A DNA stretch of 5,038 nucleotides from a bacterium. GTDB taxonomy: Bacteria; Krumholzibacteriota; Krumholzibacteria; LZORAL124-64-63. Below are positions 1 through 5,038 of the stretch, piece after piece. Where the stretch lies: positions 1-5,038 of the forward strand of contig QNDV01000231.1 in the NCBI GenBank assembly GCA_003646045.1. Direction: 5' to 3'. The notes beneath the pieces were generated by a model, which was not told the origin of the DNA, did not search any database, and worked only from the letters and a program-made list of their open reading frames with translations. The translations under genes were made by a program, and so were the position numbers. Position 1 is the first letter of the stretch; the number at the start of each line of letters is the position of its first letter.

Positions 1-307
1 CCCCGAAAGACCGGTGGTGGTCGCGGCAATGGTTGGCCGTGACCGTGCGCAGCCAGGGTCGCGGGTCACGCTCCGGGTCCAGGCTGCCGGCGCCACGGTG
101 CAGTTTGATGAAAACCTCCTGCATGGCGTCCTCGGCGGCGGCGTGGTTGCCCAGCATCCTGTAGGCCAGTCCGTAGAGATCGTCGAAACAGGCTTCGAAA
201 AGGGTGCCCAGAGCCTCTGCCTCGCCCCGCTGTACGCCTCGCAGGACTTCCGGCTCGATGGCCGGGATTCCCGTCGTGGGCTCAGGACTGCGAGACGCTT
301 CTGACAT
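1..307 (-). CDS. ECF-family RNA polymerase sigma factor, N-terminal part (runs off the left edge)
   Basis: This is an alternative sigma factor of the sigma-70 extracytoplasmic-function type, which would direct core RNA polymerase to a small set of stress or envelope promoters. The first 102 residues are in the window. After an unstructured start of about 17 residues comes region 2: LFEACFDDLYGLAYRMLG at about 36-53, then AEDAMQEVFIKLH at about 58-70 (the acidic DA-x-QEVF segment typical of region 2.2), then PWLRTVTANHCRDHHRS at about 84-100, matching region 2.3/2.4 that melts and reads the -10 element. Region 4 lies outside the window, so the class cannot be decided. The ATG at 307 is preceded by GGGGTGA nine bases upstream, a good ribosome site. 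The gene lies 80 bp downstream of the SRPBCC gene on the same strand. No anti-sigma gene is visible; if there is one it would be expected further left. Family assignment is by pattern recognition. Confidence 0.88.
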   Translation of the reverse strand, partial: MSEASRSPEPTTGIPAIEPEVLRGVQRGEAEALGTLFEACFDDLYGLAYRMLGNHAAAEDAMQEVFIKLHRGAGSLDPERDPRPWLRTVTANHCRDHHRSFG

Positions 308-354
308 GGGTACGATTCACCCCGGTTGTGTGTGTCTGGTTACTTCGAGGAATA

Positions 355-366
355 TTGCCATGGCAA
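355..366. repeat. 12-bp perfect palindrome between SRPBCC and sigma genes
   Basis: TTGCCATGGCAA is a perfect dyad in the 80-bp gap ahead of the sigma factor gene. Its right part overlaps the stem of the adjacent stem-loop at 363-387, so the two structures would be mutually exclusive in RNA. It could be an operator for the sigma gene or simply chance; nothing else supports a regulator site. Confidence 0.3.
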
Positions 367-387
367 CCGGCTCGCCGGACCGGTTGC
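363..387 (-). other. Stem-loop abutting the SRPBCC stop codon
   Basis: GCAACCGG at 363-370 and CCGGTTGC at 380-387 form a perfect 8-bp stem around a 9-base loop, starting at the base directly after the TGA stop of the SRPBCC gene on the minus strand. No run of T follows on that strand (the next bases read CATGGCAATATT), so it is not a classical intrinsic terminator. It may be a weak or Rho-assisted terminator, or an RNA 3'-end stabiliser separating the peptidase/SRPBCC transcript from the sigma factor gene. Confidence 0.45.
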
Positions 388-954
388 TCAGCCCAAGTCG
401 GAAATTCCAGGATCCTCGGCGGGTGCTTCCTCGGCCACCAGTTTCAATCGTGTCAGCCCCTCGTCGAACATGGGGCCGATAACGGTATCCATCATGAGGC
501 CGAAGAAGCGGTCCAGCAGGTTGTAGCCGGCGTCGCCGGTCATGTCCCAGGTCACCCGCACGCCGCTGTCCACCAGGGCGTAGCGCATGGTGCAGACGGC
601 GTCTGTGGAACCGCCGTTGAGCCGCAGGTCGAAGCCCACGCCCCAATCCGGGTCGCTGCGGGTGAAAGTCAGTTCGCCCCGGCTGCCCTTGCCGTGCCAG
701 GTCTGGTGGGCGCCTTCGCCGCTGGTGAGGCCCCCCATGGTGATCTCGATTCCGGGATCAGCCTTGAACCAGGGGGTCCAGCGCGGCCACTGCTCCAGGT
801 CCCCGCACAGATCATGGATGTGTTGCTGCGTCGCGGTGATCACGATGCTGCGCTCGATGGTGTAGGTGCGCGGCAGGAACAGTCCCACCGCGATGATCAT
901 GATGGTGGCCAGGCCCACGCCCATGCCCACGCGTTTCAGTATCGAAAGACCCAT
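388..954 (-). CDS. Membrane-anchored SRPBCC-fold (polyketide cyclase/START-like) protein
   Basis: A 188-residue protein of the SRPBCC superfamily, a helix-grip fold with a deep hydrophobic ligand pocket; the ligand is unknown. Residues about 9-27 (VGMGVGLATIMIIAVGLFL) form one hydrophobic segment, either a membrane anchor or an uncleaved signal, followed by the usual LPRTYTIERSI entry into the domain. Family hallmarks are WPRWTPW at about 56-62 followed by a DPG turn, a VRVTWDMTGD strand at about 132-141, and the long C-terminal helix containing FFGLMMDTVIGPMFDEGL. Its length matches the stand-alone family. It starts 17 bp after the stop of the upstream peptidase gene, and an AAAGGAAA ribosome site lies within that gap, so the two genes are almost certainly one transcript. 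The fold assignment is firm; the biochemical role is not known. A link to the peptidase is inferred only from position. Confidence 0.85.
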   Translation of the reverse strand: MGLSILKRVGMGVGLATIMIIAVGLFLPRTYTIERSIVITATQQHIHDLCGDLEQWPRWTPWFKADPGIEITMGGLTSGEGAHQTWHGKGSRGELTFTRSDPDWGVGFDLRLNGGSTDAVCTMRYALVDSGVRVTWDMTGDAGYNLLDRFFGLMMDTVIGPMFDEGLTRLKLVAEEAPAEDPGISDLG

Positions 955-971
955 CCTGTTGCTTTCCTTTG

Positions 972-3062
972 CTATTCGGTCCAGCGGGTCAGCCAGCCCA
1001 TGACCTCGTCATGCCACTGGATGGAATTGCGGGGTTTGAGTACCCAGTGGTTCTCGTCCGGGAAGTACAGCAACCGCGCCGGCACTCCCTGGCGCCGCAG
1101 CGCCGTGAAGGTGCTCAGTCCCTGGGTGTCGACCACCCGGTAGTCCAGGGCACCGTGTGCCACCAGGGTGGGCACGTGCCAGTTCTGCACGTAGTCGGCC
1201 GGGTTGTAGGTGCCGTAACCGCTGCCCGGTGCCCAGGGTGTGCCGCCGTGCTCCCACTCGGGGAACCACAGTTCCTCGGTGTCGAAATAGGCCATACGCT
1301 CGTCAAGGTTCCCGTCGTGACACACAAAAGCCCGGAAATTCCGGCCGAAAGGCTGGCCGTGCATCCAGTTGATCATGTAGCCACCGTAGCTGGCGCCCGA
1401 GGCTACTACGCGCTCGCCGTCCATCCAGGGGTAGTTCTCCAACGCCGCCGCCAGGCCCTTTTCCAGGTCCTCGAGGGGCCGGTCGCCCCAGTGGCCACTG
1501 ATGGCGTCGGTGAAGTCCTGGCCGTAACCGGTCGAACCGTGGAAGTCCACCGCCACCGTGGTGAAGCCGGCGCCCACGTAGGCCTGGGGATTCCAGCGGT
1601 AATGGAAGTCGTTGCCGAAACTGCCCTGGGGTCCGCCGTGGACCAGGAAGGTCACCGGCCATTTCTGTCCGGCGGCCGCCTTCTCGGCGGTCCAGTCGTG
1701 GGGTTTGACCACATAGGCGAAGACCAGTTCGTCGTTCCAGCCGCGGAAGGTGAACTGCTCGGGCTCGCCCATGAGGGTCTGCGCCAGTTTGTCGCCGTTG
1801 AGGTCGGTGATCTGCTTCAAGTCGCTGCCACCGGTCTTGATGGTATGGAGCTCGGTGGGCGACTGCAGGTGCTGCAGGCCGAACATGATGCGACCCTTGA
1901 GCAGTTGCAGTCCCGAGTGACGCCCCATCTTGTGGATGCGGGTGACCTTGGCGTTCTTCGTATCGACCTTGAAGAGCGAGCGCTGCCCCAGGCAGCCGGC
2001 CGTGAAGTAGGCCGTGCGGTTGTCACTGGAGAACTGCAGGCCGTGGGGGCTGAGGTCCAGGGTGCGGTCGAAACCGAGGTCGTCCTCGCCCGGGGTGTAT
2101 ACCACGTCGAGGCGGCGCATCTCGCCGGTGGCCCAGTCCATCAGTTCGAGATGGAAACGGTCGGCCTCGAAGTCGGGCCGGTCCATGGCCAGGTAGACCA
2201 GGGTCTTGCCGTCGGGGGTGAACACGGGCTCGGTGTCCCAGGCCTCGTTCTGCTCGGTGAGGCAGCGCATATCACCGGAGCCGTCGGTTTTCACGGCATA
2301 GATGTCGTAGTCGGTGCTCCAGGCCGGCTGACTGCCCGGCAGGATCTTGGCGGTGAAGATGATCTCCTCGGCGCCGGGGGCCACGGCGATTTCCTCGAAT
2401 CCTCCCCAGGGGCGCGTGGGCACGTCGGTGTCCAGGTCCGGCATCAGGTCGATGTACTCGCCGGTCTCGCCGCCGAACAGGAACAGGTGGCTGCGTTTGC
2501 CGTCCTCCCAGGTGTCCCAGTGGCGGAACATGAGCTCGTCGTAGACCATGCCCGTGGCGGGATCGGCCTCGATGGCCGCGTCGCGGTCCAGGGTGCCCTG
2601 CACGCCCAGCCCGGGGTAGACCTCCATGGTCAACAGGAAGCTGCGCAGCTCGGGCACCACCGTGAAACCGCCCACATCCAGGGGCAGGTCGGTCATGGCG
2701 GTAGCTTCGCCGCCGGCAGGGTCGATGGCCCAGATCTGGGTGCTGCCGCCGCGTGTCGAGAGGAAGAACAGGTGCCCGTTGAGGCACCACACCGGATTCC
2801 AGTCGCCGGCTTCGTGGGTGGTCAGGCGCTTGACGGTCTTGCCGTCGGTACTGGCCAGCCAGATATCGGTACGGCTCCGGTTGGCCTCCAGATCGGTGCT
2901 GCGCACGGTGAAGGCGGCCCACTCGCCGTCGGGGGAGACGACGGGACTGCCGACGCGGTCCATGGCCAGCATGTCGTGCACCGAGAAGGGGTGCGGCTCC
3001 TGGGCGATGGCGCTCGCGGCGATCAGCGCGAGGCAGACGGTCAGCAGGACGCGGAGTTTCAA
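972..3062 (-). CDS. Secreted S9 family peptidase, DPP5-type (S9C) dipeptidyl/acylaminoacyl-peptidase
   Basis: A serine peptidase of the prolyl oligopeptidase family, expected to trim dipeptides from oligopeptides in the periplasm or outside the cell. The 696-residue length matches bacterial DPP5. Order of parts: signal peptide at about 1-20 (KLRVLLTVCLALIAASAIA, likely cut before QEP; no lipobox); seven-bladed beta-propeller at about 30-420, with repeated blade motifs such as SPDGEWAAF and TPDGKTLVY; alpha/beta hydrolase at about 445-696. In the hydrolase, HGGPQG at about 475-480 supplies the oxyanion region, the nucleophile is Ser558 in GASYGGYM, the acid is Asp640 in GALDYRV, and the base is His672 in FPDENHWVLKP. 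The last motif and CHDGN are especially DPP5-like. The start is the TTG at 3062: GGGAGGT lies six bases upstream and the signal peptide begins there. An in-frame ATG at 3173 would add 37 residues ahead of the signal peptide and is unlikely. Substrate preference is inferred from the family. Confidence 0.93.
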   Translation of the reverse strand: MKLRVLLTVCLALIAASAIAQEPHPFSVHDMLAMDRVGSPVVSPDGEWAAFTVRSTDLEANRSRTDIWLASTDGKTVKRLTTHEAGDWNPVWCLNGHLFFLSTRGGSTQIWAIDPAGGEATAMTDLPLDVGGFTVVPELRSFLLTMEVYPGLGVQGTLDRDAAIEADPATGMVYDELMFRHWDTWEDGKRSHLFLFGGETGEYIDLMPDLDTDVPTRPWGGFEEIAVAPGAEEIIFTAKILPGSQPAWSTDYDIYAVKTDGSGDMRCLTEQNEAWDTEPVFTPDGKTLVYLAMDRPDFEADRFHLELMDWATGEMRRLDVVYTPGEDDLGFDRTLDLSPHGLQFSSDNRTAYFTAGCLGQRSLFKVDTKNAKVTRIHKMGRHSGLQLLKGRIMFGLQHLQSPTELHTIKTGGSDLKQITDLNGDKLAQTLMGEPEQFTFRGWNDELVFAYVVKPHDWTAEKAAAGQKWPVTFLVHGGPQGSFGNDFHYRWNPQAYVGAGFTTVAVDFHGSTGYGQDFTDAISGHWGDRPLEDLEKGLAAALENYPWMDGERVVASGASYGGYMINWMHGQPFGRNFRAFVCHDGNLDERMAYFDTEELWFPEWEHGGTPWAPGSGYGTYNPADYVQNWHVPTLVAHGALDYRVVDTQGLSTFTALRRQGVPARLLYFPDENHWVLKPRNSIQWHDEVMGWLTRWTE

Positions 3063-3068
3063 GGACGT

Positions 3069-3075
3069 ACCTCCC
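3069..3075 (-). promoter_or_regulatory. Shine-Dalgarno site that fixes the TTG start of the peptidase gene
   Basis: GGGAGGT on the minus strand lies six bases ahead of the TTG at 3062. It is the only strong ribosome site near the beginning of the signal peptide and is the main reason for choosing the non-ATG start. Confidence 0.7.
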
Positions 3076-3121
3076 AAGGACGGTCGGATGGCCTGGGGCC
3101 GGGTTCCAGCGCAACCGGGGT

Positions 3122-3150
3122 AATATAGGACATGGGGGGACGGGAATGAA
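3122..3150 (-). promoter_or_regulatory. Possible sigma-70-type promoter for the peptidase operon
   Basis: On the minus strand TTCATT (3150-3145) and TATATT (3127-3122) are separated by 17 bases, about 60 bases ahead of the TTG start. The -10 is good and the -35 is poor (three of six). The local A/T-rich patch stands out from the GC-rich surroundings. This is a consensus match only. Confidence 0.3.
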
Positions 3151-3176
3151 GGGTGGGCTCCGAATTGTTGCATGTC

Positions 3177-3206
3177 TTGCCGGAAAGTGTTTCTCGTTGG
3201 TAGACT
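3177..3206 (+). promoter_or_regulatory. Possible sigma-70-type promoter for the adenylate kinase gene
   Basis: TTGCCG (3177-3182) and TAGACT (3201-3206) are 18 bases apart, each with four of six consensus bases. Transcription from here would begin near 3213 and give a leader of about 55 bases containing the hairpin at 3213-3239. This is a consensus match only. Confidence 0.28.
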
Positions 3207-3212
3207 GCGGGG

Positions 3213-3239
3213 CGCCGGTCACCCTGGCAGGTGATGGCG
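3213..3239 (+). other. Hairpin in the 5' leader of the adenylate kinase gene
   Basis: CGCC (3213-3216) pairs with GGCG (3236-3239), and GTCACC (3218-3223) pairs with GGTGAT (3230-3235, one G-T pair), giving a 10-bp stem with one bulged G at 3217 and the six-base loop CTGGCA. It ends 17 bases ahead of the ribosome site. No T-run follows, so it is not an intrinsic terminator. It could modulate translation or RNA stability; no known riboswitch class is recognised. Confidence 0.4.
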
Positions 3240-3256
3240 GCAATCAGGAAAACCAG

Positions 3257-3262
3257 AAGGAG
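3257..3262 (+). promoter_or_regulatory. Shine-Dalgarno site of the adenylate kinase gene
   Basis: AAGGAG lies six bases ahead of the ATG at 3269 and directly before the conserved MLNIALFG adenylate kinase N-terminus. It decides the start in favour of this ATG over the in-frame ATG at 3146, which has no family-like sequence after it. Confidence 0.75.
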
Positions 3263-3268
3263 AGCTCC

Positions 3269-4438
3269 ATGCTGAACATCGCCCTGTTTGGTGCACCCGG
3301 TGCCGGTAAAGGCACGCAATCAGAGCTGTTGATGAAGAAGCACAACCTGGTGTACATCGCCACGGGTGACATCCTGCGCCAGGAGATCGCCGACGGCACG
3401 GAACTGGGTCTGGCCGCCAAGTCCATCATCGAGACGGGCGGCCTGGTGTCCGACGAGATCATCGTCCAGATCATCGAGAAGAAGATCACCACCAATCCCG
3501 ATGCCGCCGGCTTCCTCTTCGACGGTTTTCCCCGCACCTTCGTGCAGGCCTACATCCTGGAAGGCCTGCTATTGAAGATGCACACGTCCCTCACCTGCCT
3601 GTTGAGCCTGGAAGTCCCGCCGGAGGAATCGCTTCAGCGTCTGTTGAAACGCGCCAAGACATCCGGCCGCAGCGATGACACCGAAGTGGTCATCAAGAAT
3701 CGCCTGAAGGAATACGAGGAAAAGACGGCGCCTGTGGCCCGGTTCTATCAGGACCAGGATCTGTACTTCCCCGTGGAGGGCGTGGGCTCCGTCGAGCGGA
3801 TCAACGGGCAACTGGAAGAGATTATCGAGCAGGAGCTGCGCAAGGTGCTGTTCAACGTCGTGCTGCTGGGTTATCCCGGCGCCGGCCGTGGTACCCAGGC
3901 GCGCAACCTGGCCCGGCAGTACAACTTGGTCTACCTGTCCACCGGCGAGATGCTGAAGGAGGAGATCGGCAGGGGATCCCCGGTGGGTCGTAAGGTGCAG
4001 GCCATTTTCGACCAGGGCGATCTGGTACCCGACGAAATCGTCATCAAGCTCATCGAAAAGCACATTCGTCGGAACCCCGAGGCCGGCGGCTTCATCTTCA
4101 AGGGCTTTCCGCGCACCCTGGTTCAAGCCTACATCCTCGACGGGCTCCTGCGGAAGATCAACTCGTCGGTGTCCTTCACCCTGGATATCCAGTGCCCGAC
4201 CCTGGAACTGATCAAGCGTCTGGACGCTCGCGGCAAGACCGACCGGCGCATGAGCTACGATATGGAGACCACCACCATCGTGCACCGCCTGGAGCAGCAC
4301 GAGAAGATCTGCCTGCCGGCGGTGGACTACTACGGGAAGCAGGGCAAGGTGACTGTCATTGACGGGGAAGGTTCCCCCGACGAGGTCTGGGCCCGCATCG
4401 AAGGCCCGGCCGAGGAAGCGTGGCGCAAGGCCCGGTAA
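3269..4438 (+). CDS. adk: Tandem-domain adenylate kinase with an active-looking N-domain and a degenerate C-domain
   Basis: A cytosolic nucleoside monophosphate kinase (ATP + AMP = 2 ADP), 389 residues long, about twice the usual short-form length. Domain 1 (about 1-192) is complete: P-loop GAPGAGKGTQ at 8-17 with Lys14, TGDILR at 32-37, DGFPRT at 85-90, Gln93, and a short zinc-free LID with Arg124, Arg128, Arg134 (in SGRSDD) and Arg145. Domain 2 (about 193-389) repeats the fold with a constant offset of 193 residues through Arg327. By hand count 63 of 131 aligned residues are identical, including the unusual shared QAYIL-x-GLL-x-K stretch, which argues for internal duplication. Domain 2 has Arg207 for the P-loop Lys, Glu227 and Lys230 in TGEMLK, and Lys278 in KGFPRT for the catalytic-site Asp, but keeps LID arginines 317, 321, 327 and 340. 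Domain 1 is therefore likely the enzyme and domain 2 regulatory, structural or repurposed. Whether the genome also has a single-domain adk is unknown. Confidence 0.93.
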   Translation: MLNIALFGAPGAGKGTQSELLMKKHNLVYIATGDILRQEIADGTELGLAAKSIIETGGLVSDEIIVQIIEKKITTNPDAAGFLFDGFPRTFVQAYILEGLLLKMHTSLTCLLSLEVPPEESLQRLLKRAKTSGRSDDTEVVIKNRLKEYEEKTAPVARFYQDQDLYFPVEGVGSVERINGQLEEIIEQELRKVLFNVVLLGYPGAGRGTQARNLARQYNLVYLSTGEMLKEEIGRGSPVGRKVQAIFDQGDLVPDEIVIKLIEKHIRRNPEAGGFIFKGFPRTLVQAYILDGLLRKINSSVSFTLDIQCPTLELIKRLDARGKTDRRMSYDMETTTIVHRLEQHEKICLPAVDYYGKQGKVTVIDGEGSPDEVWARIEGPAEEAWRKAR

Positions 4439-4470
4439 CGTGAGACCGACCGCCTGGTACACGGCTCACG
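4439..4470 (+). other. Stem-loop directly after the adenylate kinase stop codon
   Basis: CGTGAG (4439-4444) pairs with CTCACG (4465-4470), and CCG (4446-4448) with CGG (4462-4464), with A4445 bulged and a 13-base loop. It starts on the base after the TAA stop. No T-run follows, so termination would need Rho or be inefficient. An RNA-stabilising 3' structure is equally possible. Confidence 0.4.
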
Positions 4471-4506
4471 CCGGATATCCACGCGGAGCCTGTAAGTGAT
4501 CCCGAT

Positions 4507-4521
4507 GCCATTGTGAATGGC
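4507..4521. repeat. Short inverted repeat upstream of the rubredoxin/glutamate synthase-like gene
   Basis: GCCATT-GTG-AATGGC is a perfect 6-bp inverted repeat with a 3-base centre. It covers the possible -35 box (TTGTGA) of the next gene, so it could be an operator. The length is near what chance allows in a gap of this size. Confidence 0.3.
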
Positions 4522-4540
4522 TGGACTTACCCTGTTTAAA
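4511..4540 (+). promoter_or_regulatory. Possible promoter for the rubredoxin/glutamate synthase-like gene
   Basis: TTGTGA (4511-4516) and TTTAAA (4535-4540) are 18 bases apart, each with four of six consensus bases, about 50 bases ahead of the ATG at 4590. The -10 box lies inside a 10-bp perfect palindrome, TGTTTAAACA (4533-4542). The A/T-rich patch is unusual for this window. This is a consensus match only. Confidence 0.33.
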
Positions 4541-4589
4541 CAAAGGGGACTTGTCTCATCAATCAGAAGTATGCCGCGAGGGGATAGTC

Positions 4590-5038
4590 ATGTCTGGTAA
4601 TCCACACAAGACCTGGATCTGCGATGTTTGCGGTTACGAGCATGACGGCGAGCATCCGCCGGGAGAATGCCCTGTTTGCGGCGTGGGACCGGACGAGTTC
4701 ACCCTGCAGGAACCGGCGGCGTCCGGGGACGTCGCGTCTGCACCGGCGGCTGCCGGGAGTGGCGATGCCCTGGATGGCTACCTTGAGCAATGGGCCCGCG
4801 ACAAGGACGGGTTCGAAACCAGGTACGCACGCGTTGTGAATCTGGCCAGGACCGGGGCCAGTTCCTCTTCGCCCATGCGCACCCAGAGGAAGTTTCCCGA
4901 CTGGGAACAGGTCCTTTTTCGCGGTGCACAACTGGATCCCATGCCCCTGAACGGGGACGTGGCAGTATCGTCCCGGACGGTCATCGGCCCCCATTCAGCC
5001 CACCCCCTCGAGTTGGCGCTTCCCTTCTACGTCTCCCA
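4590..5038 (+). CDS. Rubredoxin-like domain fused to FMN-dependent glutamate synthase-type domain, N-terminal part
   Basis: The first 149 residues of a probable FMN-binding glutamate-synthase-like oxidoreductase; the gene continues past the window. Residues about 9-38 form a short rubredoxin-like knuckle: WICDVCGYEHDG with Cys11 and Cys14, then CPVCG with Cys27 and Cys30, only 12 residues between the pairs, as in the C-terminal domain of rubrerythrins rather than classic rubredoxin. It would bind one iron (or zinc) and could pass electrons to the flavin. An Ala/Gly/Pro-rich linker (about 42-58) leads to a helical stretch and then FPDWEQVLF at about 105-113, LDPMPL at about 118-123, and TVIGPHSAHPLELALPFYVS at the window end. 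This is the usual entry into the GltB central/FMN domain, just before the expected MSFGALS motif. GAGGGG lies six bases ahead of the ATG. True substrate (glutamate synthase or a related amino-group chemistry) cannot be judged from this part. Confidence 0.82.
   Translation, partial: MSGNPHKTWICDVCGYEHDGEHPPGECPVCGVGPDEFTLQEPAASGDVASAPAAAGSGDALDGYLEQWARDKDGFETRYARVVNLARTGASSSSPMRTQRKFPDWEQVLFRGAQLDPMPLNGDVAVSSRTVIGPHSAHPLELALPFYVS

Noticed and set aside
327..335. A short TG dinucleotide run ahead of the sigma factor gene
   Set aside because: With only four and a half units it is too short to call a phase-variable or functional repeat.
328..1143. A 271-codon plus-strand open frame across the SRPBCC gene and the end of the peptidase gene
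   Set aside because: It runs antisense to two recognised genes and spans their junction, and its sequence is His/Ala/Gly-rich without any domain.
969..3128. A 719-codon open frame on the plus strand covering nearly the whole peptidase gene
   Set aside because: It is antisense to a gene with an intact signal peptide, propeller and catalytic triad. Its translation is rich in V, G, H, Q and A with no recognisable domain, as expected for an antisense frame of GC-rich coding DNA.
3146..3268. An in-frame upstream ATG that would extend the adenylate kinase by 41 residues
   Set aside because: There is no good ribosome site for it. The extension has no family similarity and crosses the likely promoter and leader hairpin, whereas the ATG at 3269 has AAGGAG at ideal spacing and opens with the canonical N-terminus.
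3063..3268. The divergent intergenic region examined for a tRNA, small RNA or riboswitch
   Set aside because: Apart from the possible promoters, ribosome sites and leader hairpin listed, no conserved RNA fold or cloverleaf could be recognised.
3569..4462. A 297-codon open frame on the minus strand antisense to the adenylate kinase gene
   Set aside because: The sense frame has two clear adenylate kinase domains. The antisense product is low-complexity-like in composition (L, Q, D, V, G) and shows no motif.
4571..4600. A nine-codon mini-frame (MPRGDSHVW) overlapping the ribosome site and start of the rubredoxin/GltS-like gene
   Set aside because: It could be a leader peptide coupled to the downstream start, but its own ribosome site is weak and such short frames are expected by chance.

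Overview
The window is a GC-rich bacterial chromosomal segment with tightly packed genes. No mobile element, tRNA, rRNA or CRISPR array is visible. It holds five protein-coding genes, two of them cut by the window edges, in two divergent groups around an intergenic region of about 206 bp (3063-3268). The lineage cannot be fixed from the sequence. High GC, a secreted DPP5-type S9 peptidase and a double adenylate kinase whose first half reads like the short Bacteroidota-type enzyme would fit a GC-rich member of the FCB group (for example Krumholzibacteriota-like bacteria), but this is a low-confidence guess.

Left arm, minus strand, read from right to left: an exported S9C/DPP5-type dipeptidyl-peptidase (TTG start at 3062, stop at 972); after 17 bp, a membrane-anchored SRPBCC-fold protein (954-388); after 80 bp, the N-terminal two-thirds of region 2 and flanks of an ECF RNA polymerase sigma factor (307 to beyond base 1). 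The first two are almost certainly co-transcribed. The sigma factor may be read through from them or have its own start. A perfect 8-bp stem-loop abuts the SRPBCC stop codon.

Right arm, plus strand: a 389-residue adenylate kinase made of two tandem adenylate kinase domains (3269-4438), then a 151-bp gap with several inverted repeats, then the start of an FMN-dependent glutamate-synthase-like oxidoreductase with an N-terminal short-spaced rubredoxin-like zinc/iron knuckle (4590 to beyond 5038).

The most notable item is the double adenylate kinase. The first half keeps all the expected catalytic residues. The second is clearly homologous to it (about 48% identical over 131 ungapped residues by hand count) but has Arg for the P-loop Lys, Lys for the Asp of the DGFPR motif, and Glu/Lys for the Asp/Arg of the TGD-x-LR motif, while keeping the LID arginines. 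It looks like a catalytically dead or repurposed regulatory copy. The remaining genes look like ordinary housekeeping or envelope functions, and no defence or mobile system is apparent.
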